NCBI GenBank assembly: GCA_018292915.2
Contig: JACVVK020000035.1
Coordinates: 607,501 to 671,500, forward strand
Source: Batillaria attramentaria
Taxonomy: Eukaryota; Mollusca; Gastropoda; Batillariidae
Reading direction: 5' to 3'
Length of the DNA: 64,000 bases
Below are positions 20,884 to 32,052 of this stretch, piece by piece; position 1 is the stretch's first letter; each line of letters starts with the position of its first letter. The position numbers and the translations under genes are program-made. The notes under the pieces are model-generated. The model searched no databases and had not been told where the DNA came from. It saw nothing but the letters and a program-made list of their open reading frames with translations.

Positions 20884-21240
20884 GCTGCCGCGCTACGATT
20901 CTAGCCGTAACAAGATTTCAGTCCCCGCTGCCGCGCTACGATTCTAGCCGTTACAAGATTTCAGTCCCCGCTGCCGCGCTACGATTCTAGCCGTTACAAG
21001 ATTTCAGTCCCCGCTGCCGCGCTACGATTCTAGCCGTTACAAGATTTCAGTCCCCGCTGCCGCGCTACGATTCTAGCCGTAACAAGATTTCAGTCCCCGC
21101 TGCCGCGCTACGATTCTAGCCGTAACAAGATTTCAGTCCCCGCTGCCGCGCTACGATTCTAGCCGTAACAAGATTTCAGTACCCGCTGGCGCGCTACGAT
21201 TCTAGCCGTTACAAGATTTCAGTCTCCGCTGCCGCGCTAT
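20884..21240 (+). repeat. 43-bp satellite array
   Basis: Eight full units and one partial unit start at 20884, 20927, 20970, 21013, 21056, 21099, 21142, 21185 and 21228. Each carries GCTGCCGCGCTACGATTCTA and then AGCCGT(A/T)ACAAGATTTCAG. Units differ by only one or two bases (T or A in GTTAC/GTAAC; a GGCGCG variant in the eighth), so the array is young or homogenised. Confidence 0.95.
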
Positions 21241-22640
21241 GACTATTGTAGTAAAAAGGAACATTATACCATAGATCACATATTTGTTCTGAAAGCTTTA
21301 ATTGATATATTTGCCAGCCAGAAGAAGAAGTTATACTGTGCTTTCATAGATTACCGTAAAGCCTTTGATTCCGTGTGGAGAGCCGATATGTGGTACAAGC
21401 TAGTCAGACAACAGATCAATGGAAAAGTATTGAAAGTCATTATATCCATGTATGATCACATAAAGTCATGTGTCTTTATCAACGGCAGGAAGTCGGATTT
21501 TTCGGAAGTTTCAAAGGCGTTAAACAGGGGGAGAATCTCTCACCACTTCTGTTCTCTCTTTTTCTTAACGACATGGAAGATTTCTTTGTCAGTAAGGGTT
21601 GTGATCCACTTCGCCTGCCTGTTACTCTAACTAGTGATGACGAGGTATTGTCACTTTACTTTCAACTGGTCGTGTTGCTTTACGCAGACGACACAATATT
21701 GCTGTCAGAGTCGAAGGATGGCTTACAAAAAGCTCTCGATGTGTTGTTTTCTCATTGCGAAAAATGGAATCTTGAGGTAAATGTGACAAAGACTAAAGTA
21801 GTTGTTTTCAGCGGCCCCAAGTGCAGGACCGATATTTTCGTGTATGGTGATACTGCCTTGGAAAATGCTGATTCATTCCGATATTTAGGTGTAGTTTTTA
21901 CCAGGAACGGCAAGTTTGCTAAGTGTAAAAAAAAGAAAAAGGATCAAGCTACAAAAAAAAAAGATTTTTTCACTGTTACAAACAGCCAGGCGACAAGACA
22001 TACCCCCTTCATGTACTTCTTGACTTGTTTGACAAAAATATAATGATTGTGCCTGTTCTCCTGTACGGCTGTGAAGTTTGGGGTAATGAAAATATTTCCC
22101 TTATCGAAAAACTGCAGCTTAAATTCCTGAGATATATTTTTAAGCCGAAATACTATGTCATCACTGGTATATGGGGAAACGGGGAAGTTCCCTCTTGAAA
22201 TAACCATTAAACTTCACATGGTCCGATTTTGGGCTAGTATGATCAAAGCAAAGTTGCCAAGTTTTATGAGAAAATGTATTCCCTGATGTCTGCACAAACA
22301 TTCCATTGTTCAGAATGAGTGGCTCACCAGAATCAAAGACATCCTAATTGAACTTGGTTTTGACTGTGTGTGGGAAACACAGACGTTTTCTAGTGTAGAT
22401 TCCCTATGTAGGAACGTCGAGAAATGTCTTCAAGATACTTTTATTTTCAGAAATGGCGTGAAAGCCTCGAAAACAGTAACAAATGTCTTTTTTTACAGAC
22501 ACTACAAAACAGAGTTTGGACAAGAAAAATATGTTTCCTTTTTGCCTGGCGTGTACGTCATACCAGTCATAGAGGCAGTAACCACAGGTTAGCAATAGAA
22601 CAGGGAAGAAGAAACGGAGGGAGAGAGAGGGACAGATGAT
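21241..22640 (+). pseudogene. Decayed non-LTR retrotransposon reverse transcriptase
   Basis: Pieces of one polyprotein lie in shifting + frames. An early palm segment reads CAFIDYRKAFDSVWR. After a frameshift near 21500 comes GVKQGENLSPLLFSLFLND and the catalytic LLYADDTILL (about 21680), then EVNVTKTK and FRYLGVVF. A poly-A-like frameshift follows near 21930. The C-terminus resumes with VPVLLYGCEVWG, KLHMVRFWASMIKAKLPS and SLCRNVEKCLQDTF. The 5' end joins the 43-bp satellite and the 3' end runs into GAT repeats (22636-22700). The catalytic motif is intact, but frameshifts and a stop near 22196 disable it. The family is of the general I/Jockey/CR1 type. Confidence 0.8.
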
Positions 22641-22671
22641 GATGATGATGATGACGACGACGACGACAACG

Positions 22672-22700
<29 letters not shown>
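22636..22700 (+). repeat. (GAT)n / (GAC)n trinucleotide array
   Basis: GAT and GAC units directly after the decayed LINE; this may be its original 3' tail. Confidence 0.75.
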
Positions 22701-22704
<4 letters not shown>

Positions 22705-22984
22705 TTTTATTCAGGGCAGAACGTTTTATTCAAGGCAGTATGTAAAGGTTGAAGTAGAGAAATAAACAACATCGAACAAATCATGAAACAGAGAGAGAGA
22801 GAGAGAGATACAGAGGCAGAGAGAGAGGACCCTTGTTTCTCCATATCTCTGGCAGCATCCTCGCCGATACAGGGGAGATAAGTGGGGATTAACTGAAGCC
22901 AAGGAACACAGTCTGGCAGGCATGAAGTTGTCCACATCCCTCCGTTGTTCCCGCTACCGCTGGTAGCATAGCGCCGGCGTCTTA

Positions 22985-23292
22985 ACACGAGTTATTATAC
23001 TGCAAACTCTATGGACTTGAGTTTGTAGCACACTTTTGGGAAAGCGCGGTTGGAAATCTATTGTCCGTGGCACATCCAAGTTCGCCGTGCGGCAGGGAGC
23101 AACAAAGCAAGCCTGAAATGAAGAAGAACCTGAAAAGGAATACAGCTTACGGTTGACGTTGAAAAGTTGTTTACGCGCGGGTAGATGAGTGCTTCAAGCG
23201 TTGATTTACGATCTCGCGGTGAAGTATCAGCCGCCGTCAGTAAACAGTACAGTCCCTCTTCGTTGTCTCGGATTTCCCACACCTATAATTTG
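22985..23292 (-). repeat. Interspersed repeat E, copy 1
   Basis: Shares ATTTCCCACACCTATAATTT, GCGTTGATTTACGATCT and GGGAGCAACA with 33000-33320, and with 55925-56265 in the opposite orientation. On the minus strand, the start encodes WEIRDNEEGLY, which is conserved in all three copies. The element type is unknown. Confidence 0.7.
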
Positions 23293-23362
23293 AAATACGC
23301 AAACCGGATTACGACAAACATACCAGTTTAGTCTCATGCAAAACGCTCATCACCTTATTCAG

Positions 23363-23932
23363 TTAAAGGGGCTGACGCTACCATTTTCATGATCAGCAAA
23401 TTTCGTGGTATCTCTATCATCACACCACTTAGACACCTTGACAGTGACAGCTGTAATGTTGGCACTGAGCCAACAGAAGCGTGCTCGATGAAGCGGCGAC
23501 CACACTCAGCGCTCTCCAGTAGTGTAATACTGTTTTGGAAATATTCAGCCCACAAAATTTGAAATATGAATGTAATTCTAAATTCCGAAACATAAATAGC
23601 TGAGCTGACCCTTCGCACCACGTGATTGTAATGTGTTTGTGTCCAGTGTGTGAGAGAATGTGTGTGATTCACGTGAGCGTGAATATTGGGTTCAGTTCGC
23701 GGCGCTTTCAGCCGATTCGTGAAATTGGGTAAAGCGCCTATACAATACTCATTATTATTATTATTATTTAACAAACAGTCGTATAATTTGAATGTTCGAC
23801 AGCTCGGGCAAACTGTAAACAACATCGTATTGCATTAAGAGCTGTACTAATCATCGAGATATAGCATTTCGAGCGTACAGGCGCACTCACGAGCGAAACT
23901 GTTCCAAAAGAGAAGTCGGCTTAGCAAAGATG
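23363..23932 (+). repeat. Interspersed repeat D, split by a SINE
   Basis: The left half (23363-23528) holds CATCACACCACTTAGACACC and AGCCAACAGAAGCG. The right half (23770-23932) holds ACAGTCGTATAATTTGAATG and a segment shared with 31186-31300. The copy at 37722 reads straight through the junction, so the SINE at 23529 is a later insertion. Confidence 0.75.
23529..23769 (+). mobile_element. SINE family B, 5'-truncated, nested in repeat D
   Basis: Body from the AATATTCAGCCCAC point to an ATT tail (23751-23769). It interrupts repeat D. Confidence 0.85.
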
Positions 23933-24600
23933 GAATTAATAATAATAATTATAATAATTAGGATTTGTCTGGCGCCCAACCTCCTGCTGGAGCTCTGGGC
24001 GCCTCACAATAATGGAGTGGCAATACATACACATGAGATACACACGTAACACGTCACATGAAATACACGTCACATACACGTTACTTACATACACACAGCT
24101 ATGATACATCCTAACACGACATCGTAAAATGACAATGATGGTGACAATGAAGGTAGAGAAGTTAGCCTGTTTACGTGGATTAATTAGCCAGGAATAATAT
24201 TTTCCGTATTGTTTTTCCACCTGAGATTGTTTGGGGAGTACCCTGCAGTACAGCCAGGGTTGATGATGTGATCTGCCTAATACGTGTTTTCTGGTATCCC
24301 TGTTTGGTGAAAAGGACGTGAAACTCCGATTTTCCGAGATTTATTTCGCCGTAATGTTTCCGGGGTCCTCCTGAAAACAGCCAGAAATTTTGATCGCGGT
24401 GGAAGAACTCGAAATTGTTTTCTGGTCCTCCTGTATGGCGATACATGGTGGAGAAGGACGTTGAACTCCGATTTTTCGACATTTTTTTCCGCCAAATTAA
24501 GCTCGGGGTACACCCGTCAATTTTGGTCATAATTTGAGAAATCTAACACACACACCCCCCCCCCCCTTCCCCCTGCCGCCCACTACCCTCCCACACCCCG
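23933..24600. other. Unassigned DNA with an internal short duplication
   Basis: No supported gene. A GGACGT(G/T)(A/G)AACTCCGATTTT block occurs at about 24313 and 24458, resembling the 3' part of SINE family A. A C-rich run lies at about 24553-24568. Confidence 0.45.
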
Positions 24601-25031
24601 TGCGTGTACACAATGAACATCAGCCCGGAGCAAACGAGGGTACGTGTATCATCATATTCATAGCGTGGTCAGTGTGAGCACTTAAAGCCAGTTTGGTCAT
24701 AATCCTCCCCAGGTGATCCCTGCCCTGTCCCTTCCCTCCTCCCTCCCCCCCAAACACCCCACCATCCCCCCTAAATCTCTCCCCACCCACCCCTTTTCTT
24801 CCCCCAACTATACTTCCTATCACGCTCCGTTGTACGTACCAAGTCAAAAGTCAAAATGTTTATTTCAAAACCCCAGTAGGAGTGCACGAAACAGAACCGG
24901 GCTATGATCAAATAAGACAAGCATGCCTCAGCTGGGGGAAAAAAAACAAACAAGATGGCCACCAGCCCAATATGTTGTTTCCAGTTGATCACCTGCTATC
25001 GTCACGGTCGTTCTTTTGTAATGCCATGTAT

Positions 25032-25076
<45 letters not shown>

Positions 25077-26150
25077 CTGAATGGAAACAACTGACCGGGC
25101 TGTCACACTTATTTTGTTTTTGGAAGAGAGACGTCAAGTTGTATTCTTTGAAATCTATGACGTTTTTGCTCACTGGGATGACGCATAATACATTTGGCGT
25201 AATAAGTTTGATACAGTTCTTGCAATGAAAGCAGGCCCATGAAAATTGAAGTGTTGCTGCTGCGTGCGCAGTGTAAAGATCGAATTAATACCGACCCAAT
25301 ATGTTTAACAGACAAGTCTGCGCGGCGAACGTTTTCTAACTATGTGTTATGTCAGACATACACACGCGCGCGCACACACACTCACACGCGCGCACGCACG
25401 CGCACACGCACACACACACACAGACTCGCGCGAGCCGCGTTTGTGCTCCATTGAGACCTATGTGGTGTTCTCTCACTCTACTATGCTATTGAGTGAGAGT
25501 CAGTGAGAAAAACAAAGCACACTACATCAATGAAACTCCCGCTTTCCCCGTCTACACATAGAGAACGTCCAAAAAGTGGCGACACATCCCCAAGAAATGC
25601 CAGTATCACGTCAATCAAACATGACGTCGGAAAAATGACGCTGATACTGCCTTTTGCGTCAGTGCGCGCGTGCCTTTTCTGCGATGGATCTGACCTGTTC
25701 AGTACGTAAGCAGCCCTGCACAGCGTTCTGGGTTCTTCTTCTTTCATGAATTTGTTCTCCGTGCATATTCTGTTCATAAAGTATTGGAGTTGTATTCTGT
25801 TATATCCCGTGTCTTCTCTGCGATTGCACGAAGATGGCGACATAGTAGAAGTAAAATACACCACGTCTCCAAACAGAGGAATTCGGAAAGAAAATGGCGA
25901 GACACCCCCAAGAAAAAACAGCATCACGTCAATCAAACATGACGCACTTACTTTACGTCAGTGCGCGTGCGTCTCTTCTTCGATGTTTGTGAGGCGTGTG
26001 GCTTGTAGAGGAAATGTGCTGTGAGTACAAATTTTCGAGTCAACTGACGATAACGGCTGCAGTGAATTTTTCTAATTTTTTTGTATATTTTTTATGGCAC
26101 CCCAGGCTCATTATCTATGTATAGTAGGAGCGATTTTGAGATCTAAAGTG
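24601..26150. other. Intergenic DNA with (CA)n, CG/CA alternation and a diverged duplication
   Basis: No supported gene. (CA)n at 25034-25073. Alternating CG/CA runs at about 25361-25425 could adopt Z-DNA. A block with AGCATCACGTCAATCAAACATGACG-type sequence occurs at about 25560-25700 and 25885-25990 as a diverged direct duplication. Confidence 0.5.
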
Positions 26151-26159
26151 TGTTCACCA

Positions 26160-26770
26160 GCACTTTCATCAGGTACGGCTTACGCCAAAAGTATAAAAGC
26201 GACAACCTCCAAAATTCACTTAGTTGAGAGTCCGTATTCATGCTATCTATGTCCAAAAAATGGAGTGGTTTAGTTAAATATTACCCCTTTAAACGCCAGA
26301 AAGCCACTTTTTCTGAAAAGGGCGATAACTCGCAAATCATGTGTGCAATCGTACCTGGATCGGGCGTTCTATTCAACAATCTTGATTCATTCAGAAACCC
26401 CAAATTTGAAATCGATCGGTTCAGTATTTTCGGAGAAATAGGCATCTGAACTGGGTTCACATGCAATGTCAACTCAGGCTCGGTTTACATGAAAACTATA
26501 AGAGCGACCATTTTCTAGTAGTGACTCTGTTCAGAGTCCGTATTCAAGCTATCTACTGCCAAAAAATTGAGTGATTTAAATAAATATTACGCCTGTACAC
26601 GAAAGACAACCAACTTGTCTCAAAAGGGCGATAACTCCCAAATCACTTAAGCAATCATCACACGCTTGAATCGTCTAATGTAACATTTTGATGTATTTGG
26701 ATACCCCAAATTTGAAGCTATTCGGTTGAGTATTTTCGAAGAAACGGGCCTGGACACAATTCACACACAC
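26160..26770 (+). repeat. Diverged direct duplication of about 300 bp
   Basis: The blocks at about 26170-26455 and 26490-26765 share GAGAGTCCGTATTCA-like sequence, AAGGGCGATAACTC and CCCCAAATTTGAA in the same order. They are clearly diverged. The open frames inside are not conserved between the two. Confidence 0.65.
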
Positions 26771-27044
26771 ACACACGCACGCACACACATACGCACAGAC
26801 GGCACTCACTGAGGAGGAGAAGCGCGTTCGGTGGACCGTACGTGTCAGCATCGATGACGCACGTTTTGTTACGTCATTGTCAGAGTTACACTTGCAAAAT
26901 CGTCTCTGCGGGAGATCGGCAGTGACGTGCGTTTGTACCACAGATGCTTGCCCATGAACGTGGAAAATTTAGCCCGTCCTATGATGTTGTTTCCATTACT
27001 ATGGAAACAACATAAAAACACGCTGTCACGTCGCCAAAGTGAAA

Positions 27045-27540
27045 ACTACATCGTCCTGTTGCTACCTGACTATCCTCCTCATCCCCTCCACCCCACGGTC
27101 CATCCCCCTCCCCCCTCCCCCTCCCTTCCCATCCTCCACACCATAACCATCATCTTCGCTCCACCCCCACCTCTACCACCTGTACATACGTACATCAGCC
27201 AGGAACAAGCCGTAATCAGCATAGCACTAATGTGAATACTATTATATATAACACACGCTTATATAATAATTATACACGCCCTGTTGCTTATTATCCTTTT
27301 CCCAAAGGCGCCTCCCCTCCCCTTCCCTTCCCTTCCCTTCCCACCCACAACCCTTTCCCTGTGTGCGTAAGTACATCAGCTCAGAAGAAAAGCCGTCGTC
27401 AATGTGAATACTATACGCCCTCATGTTTATTATCCCCCCCCCCCCTCCTCCTGATCCCCAAGGGCCCCTCCCTTCCCCTTCCCCCTTCCCTCCCCTTTCT
27501 CACTACCCTCCCCTCCTCCCGCGATTCCTGTGTTCAACAG
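27045..27540 (+). repeat. Pyrimidine-rich tandem modules upstream of the APGWamide exon
   Basis: Three modules repeat a theme: a GTACATCAGC-type segment, AATGTGAATACTAT, a CGCCCT...TTATTATCC segment, then a CCCCTCCCC pyrimidine tract (about 27070-27135, 27306-27345, 27434-27530). The tracts are nearly pure C/T on the + strand. Confidence 0.6.
27531..27540 (+). promoter_or_regulatory. Possible splice acceptor for the APGWamide coding exon
   Basis: A long pyrimidine tract ends in TGTTCAACAG at 27540. If used, the coding exon would carry about 288 nt of 5' UTR from 27541. This competes with the proximal-promoter reading at 27761. Confidence 0.25.
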
Positions 27541-27760
27541 ACTGTCCTGACACTCTTTGTGACAGATCCAACCCCCACTCACTTTCCGCCACTCACACGC
27601 AGCGTCCGCTATACCTGCGCTACAAAAGCCAGCGACGACGGCTGTGGCGGCCTTAACCAACGAACGACGACAGCAACACCACCAGCGACAGCACAGCGAC
27701 CAGAGTGCGTAGCCCACCATCCACAAGGGACACAGACAGAGAGAGAGAGAGAGAGAGCTA

Positions 27761-27768
27761 GATAAAAG
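27761..27768 (+). promoter_or_regulatory. Possible TATA-like element
   Basis: GATAAAAG lies about 60 bp upstream of the chosen start codon, after a GA run (27738-27757). It could place a transcription start near 27790. Confidence 0.22.
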
Positions 27769-27828
27769 AGGAAAAAAGCGTGTTTGAAGCTGTAGACAAG
27801 CTACATGATCTCAACCTCACCGTCCAAA

Positions 27829-28458
27829 ATGAACACTGTGGTGCAGCTACTCGCGCTCGGACTAGCCGCTCAGCTCCTCCTTCTGTGCTGGTGCCAGGGT
27901 GTGCGCGCTGAGGAAGAGGAGGAGAGCTTGTCCCTGCAGACCCCGGGTAGGACAGACTCTGTGAGACACAAACGAGCCCCGGGGTGGGGCAAGAGAGACT
28001 CTTACGACAGCGAACTTGACGGCGCTGATGATCTCGTGGACGTGGTCGACGACTCTCCGGTAGACAAGCGCGCCCCAGGCTGGGGGAAACGAGACTTTGA
28101 GGCAGACAAACGAGCGCCTGGGTGGGGGAAACGAGACTTTGAGGCCGATAAACGCGCTCCAGGCTGGGGAAAGCGCGCCCCTGGCTGGGGGAAACGAGCC
28201 CCTGGGTGGGGCAAAAGAGCACCAGGCTGGGGCAAACGCGCTCCCGGCTGGGGCAAGAGGGCTCCCGGTTGGGGCAAGAGAAACGTGTTTTTGTCTGAGC
28301 CTCTGGGTATGGACAAGCGAGCCCCAGGGTGGGGGAAGAGGGCCCCTGGGTGGGGAAAGCGAGCACCTGGCTGGGGCAAGCGGTCAATAGAGCAGGACTT
28401 GGAGGCGTGCGAGGTGCTCAGGGACGAGGCGGACCTGTTCATCAGCAAGGCCATGGAA
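27829..28458 (+). CDS. APGWamide neuropeptide precursor, first coding exon (210 codons)
   Basis: This encodes a secreted prohormone for the amidated tetrapeptide Ala-Pro-Gly-Trp-NH2, a molluscan transmitter best known from control of male reproductive organs. Residues 1-27 form a signal peptide (MNTVVQLLAL start, probable cleavage after GVRA), followed by an acidic EEEEE stretch. Twelve APGWGKR cassettes follow: at 50, 82, 96, six in tandem from 110 to 151, and three from 165 to 185. KR is the dibasic cleavage site, and the Gly donates the amide. Acidic spacers (57-81 and two DFEADKR) and NVFLSEPLGMDKR separate the blocks. A C-terminal peptide (186-210, one Cys) runs to the exon edge. I chose the Met at 27829 over the in-frame Met at 27805, because it gives a better start context (A at -3) and a cleaner signal peptide. 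The protein continues in a later exon that I did not find. Confidence 0.95.
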
Positions 28459-28464
28459 GTGAGT
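28459..28464 (+). promoter_or_regulatory. 5' splice donor of the APGWamide gene
   Basis: GTGAGT follows codon 210 (GAA) in phase 0. Reading through would add only a short tail of Ser/Leu repeats from the (CT)n run, which supports a real intron. Confidence 0.75.
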
Positions 28465-28471
28465 ACCGCTC

Positions 28472-28514
<43 letters not shown>

Positions 28515-29155
28515 TATCATGTGTACTTTTTCTCTCTTTCATATTTTTAGATAATTCTTGTAGTTTGTTGTTCAGTGCTCTTAAATGTAGACTAGCAGGA
28601 CAGCAATGTCTAAATGCTCTGTCCTGAATCCTGAATCCTTTCGTCATCTCTCTCTTCCATACACCCCCCCCCCCCCTCCCTTCCTTTCCCCATCCACACA
28701 CACCCACACAAACAAGCACACATCATCTTATTTTGTCACAGACATTTTTCGTCTCAGACTGGAAAAATGTAGAAACCATAATTATATTCCACCCCGTTCC
28801 CCTTGAGCTTGTGATGAAAAAAAAATGTTCTTTTGATATTCATTAAACTTTGACTGTTCGTTTGTGCTTTGTCCTTTGTGTACATTGTTCATTGTATTCA
28901 CGGGCTTTGTGTGTTATCATTACATAAATCCCGTGAGATTTGTTTTCTGGTTTACTTTTGTCGGGCCGTGATCACCAAAGTCTTCCGCCAGTACTACGTC
29001 AAGTATTTTTCTCATTTTCTCGTCTACGTAATAATATTCGTCTTTTGATGCATGCCTCTGCTCGTTATCAGTATTGCCATGTGCTTATGCTTTAGTGTAA
29101 TGACAACATGAGGTTAGTACTGGCAAAGGCTAGACACTATTCGCACAGAAATTTG
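28465..29155 (+). other. Start of APGWamide intron
   Basis: (CT)n at 28473-28509, a C run at about 28665-28676, then AT-rich unique DNA. No candidate next exon was recognised. Confidence 0.5.
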
Positions 29156-29438
29156 TTCTCTCTCTCTCTCTCTCTCTCTGTTTTGTTGTAGCTGTTTTTG
29201 TTTTTTTGTGGTTAATCGGAAGTAGCGTAGAGGGACAGTTTGTATGACTTGCAACAACTGCCTAAGAGCTCTGTCATGTAATAAACGGTTTATCATAATC
29301 ATCTTCATCGTCTTCGTCGTCATCGTCGTCATCATCATTATCATCATCGTTGTCGTCGTCGCCGCCGCCATCATCATCATCATTATCATAATCGTCAACA
29401 TCATTGTCATAATCGTCGTCGTCGTTGTCGTCGTCACC

Positions 29439-29472
<34 letters not shown>
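29156..29472. repeat. (CT)n and TCA/TCG trinucleotide arrays
   Basis: (CT)n at 29156-29179, a degenerate TCA/TCG/TTG array at about 29298-29438, and (CT)n at 29439-29472. The isoleucine-rich and aspartate-rich frames are artefacts. Confidence 0.85.
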
Positions 29473-29474
<2 letters not shown>

Positions 29475-29639
29475 GGAGCCGGGGTAGCCGAATGGTAGAG
29501 CTTGAATTTTCAATGCTCGGGTCGTGAGTTCAAATCCCGGCTGGGGCCAAATATTTATGCTAGCCTTTTATCGTTGCCCCGTCTTTGATATCAACCATTC
29601 GTGGTGGAAAAGGCGTTAAACTCCCAAACACCCACCCAC

Positions 29640-29641
<2 letters not shown>
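29473..29641 (+). mobile_element. SINE family A inside a (CT)n microsatellite
   Basis: A full copy, starting GGGGAGCCGGGGTAGCCGAA, sits between two (CT)n runs (29439-29472 and 29643-29687). This suggests insertion into the microsatellite. Confidence 0.88.
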
Positions 29642-29689
<48 letters not shown>

Positions 29690-31185
29690 AAAATGTATTC
29701 TTTCTTTTTACCAAAACAAAAACCACCGGAAAAAAAATTCCATAGTGTCCCCTAGGGTGTATCCGATATCCACTTATGGCACAAATATACAGGATCAAAT
29801 GCCATTTAAGAATTTAATGTTTATGCGCGATCGTGAACCAGTCCTGACCGCAAGGGAGATTTTCGCACGGAAAACACCGAAACGTCTGCACTAAGATGAG
29901 GTTATCATATATAATCGGCATGTCGTCGCCATGCTAACTGCTCACTAGGGGTCGTATATTTTTTGGCACCGAGCGATGCTGCAAGAATCATCCGACATGT
30001 ACATTGTATAGACCGCGAGAACTGAAAATGCTATCAGGCGGCGAAGAATACACAGAGTTTTGATACTTAAAGCGAGTGCATACAGCGGTTTTATTTGTTG
30101 ATTTAAACATGGTTTTATTCTGCTGGCCAGTTGACGTAAACAAGTTTTCAGGCAGTGGCAAGAACATTCACAAGGTAGTACGGCGAATACTGTCACAGCA
30201 TACAGCATAATAATAACAATGAACAGACGGGAAAGTGAGAAGATGAGAGAGGGAGGGGAAAGGAAGGACGGGGGAGGGGGAATTGGTTCGGTTGGTGCAG
30301 TTGACAGACTGCCCGCGGCACGGTAAGTGCTTAAACTACTTTCCTAATAATTATATGGTAAAGCGCTGGGGTTTTTTTTATTATAAAGGTATGTACATAT
30401 TGGAATATTGTGAGGTTTTCTTGACTAGTTAAGTTTGCATCACCGTGTAGTAGGTTTTATTTGTTGTTATTGTTGTAGGGTTTTTATTTTGTTGCTTTTT
30501 GTTGTTTGTTATGGTTGTAGTTTTGGGGTTGGTTTTTTGTTTTTTTTTTGTTTGCTTGTTGTTTTCTTTTGTTTTGTTTCATTTTGTTTTGTCTTCTTTT
30601 TTTCAGTCGAGATTGCAGACCTTTAAGCCAATATTGCTCTGCAAGCAATTCGTTTTAGGGTGCTGGAGAGCCGAAACAGTGTCTGCGTGTTGAGAATAGT
30701 ACGGCGTATTGCGATAATACTCCCATTTAGGTCGTACACTTTGGAGGCGCGTACGGTTAACGTAGTCACGATGGTAAAGTGTTTTTATCGGACAGACATT
30801 ACTTTACATTTTCTGACACCCTCGAAGATGTCACCTGCTAAAAAAAATAAAAAATAAATAAATAAATTTTAAAGTCCTGTTCGAACCCTTTTTTTGTAAT
30901 CGTGTTTTTTTTTTTCTCTGTTTTTCGTCTCTTTATTCTAGAAAAGGGGACTGGGGGCTAGTGTCCACCTCCCCCGCAGTTCCCCCCACCCCCCACCCCC
31001 TGCCTCCTTCTCCCCCTCCCTCTGGGTAAGTGCATCACCAGTTCAACGGCGCACCCCATTTTTAGTTTACTTTTTTTCCCTTTGCATGCATAGTTTTACT
31101 CTCTTTTTTTTTTTCAGAGGAAAAATCTTTAATCAAGTTCTTGCCCATCTGGGGATTTGAACTAGTTTAAACCGGCTAATTCCAT
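29642..31185. other. Intergenic or intronic DNA
   Basis: No supported gene. (CT)n at 29643-29687; a T/G tract at about 30458-30605; a C-rich run at about 30965-31020; a weak tRNA-like box B on the minus strand near 31143-31165. Confidence 0.45.
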
Positions 31186-31512
31186 CTTCGCTAAGCCAGC
31201 TTATGTTTCGGAACAGTTTCGCTCGTGAGTGTGCCTGTACGCTCGAAATACTCCATCTTGGTGATTAGTACAGCTCTTAATGCGATACCATGTTGTTCAC
31301 ACTTTGCGCGAGCGGCCGGACATTCAAATTCTTCGATTGTCGAAACACTACTGGAGCGCTGGGTGTGGTGTGGTCGCCGCGACATCGAGCACGCTTCTGT
31401 TGGCTCAGTGCCAGCATTACACTGTCACTTTGCAGGTGTCTAACTGGTGTGGTGATAGATACCACGAGCACAGCTCAGAACGTTCTATGAGCATACAAAT
31501 GGTAGCATAAGC
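31186..31512 (-). repeat. Interspersed repeat D, uninterrupted copy
   Basis: Reverse complement of repeat D at 37722 and of the two halves at 23363-23932. It includes CACACCA(G)TTAGACACCTG and the GAGCGAAACTGTTCC end. Confidence 0.75.
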
Positions 31513-31561
31513 CACTTTGAAAACCTCTAGCCAAGCATTGCTTTTCTTTTGCTTGCGGGCT

Positions 31562-31758
31562 CCGTTCCCCAGGGTAAGGGGGTGGGTGGGTGTTTGGGGG
31601 TTTAACGTCCTTTTCCACCACATAGGGTGATATCAAAGACGGGGCAACGATGAAAAAGCCAGCACAAATATTTGGCCCCAGCCGGGATCGAACTCACGAC
31701 CTGAGTATTAAAAGTCCAACGCTCTACCATTCGACTACCCCGGCTCCCCGTTCCCCAG
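31562..31758 (-). mobile_element. SINE family A with 11-bp target duplication
   Basis: The element body (about 31573-31747) is flanked by CCGTTCCCCAG at 31562-31572 and 31748-31758. The first base or two may be shared with the element end. Confidence 0.88.
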
Positions 31759-31769
31759 CGTAATCGCGC

Positions 31770-32052
31770 CGCGACAGTGTCATGCCATTCACTTTTTTCC
31801 CACCCTAAAAATGTAAATTTCTGTTTCCATTTCACCGACATTTGTACGCCATCTCTCGTTCGAACGATGGATGTGGAATCTTTAACGTGCACGTTTGATA
31901 GATTGCGCGCCGACGACGAGAAAAACATCGATATTCGATTCAGCACATGAGTTGGACTCGACGCGTAAAGCGCCGTTCCTGAAGATCAGGGATTCGAACT
32001 TGGGTCGTTGAAATGACAGCCCGACGTCCTCGCCACTTGGCTACCTTTCCAT
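31770..32052 (-). mobile_element. Possible tRNA-derived SINE, another family
   Basis: Minus strand: a tRNA-like head near 31965-32050 with GGTAGCCAAGTGGCGAGGAC and box B AAGTTCGAATCCCTG, followed by a body of unknown type. There is no second copy in this window to confirm a family. Confidence 0.5.

Noticed and set aside
20884..21240. A CRISPR array
   Set aside because: The 43-bp units are directly adjacent with no unique spacers, and the context is eukaryotic.
25361..25440. A CpG-island promoter
   Set aside because: The CG content comes from alternating CG/CA microsatellite; no start-site features or gene follow.
27758..28520. Long reading frames antisense and in other frames to the APGWamide exon
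   Set aside because: They result from the 21-bp coding repeat, which lacks stops in several frames; their Pro/Gly/Leu-rich products have no motifs.
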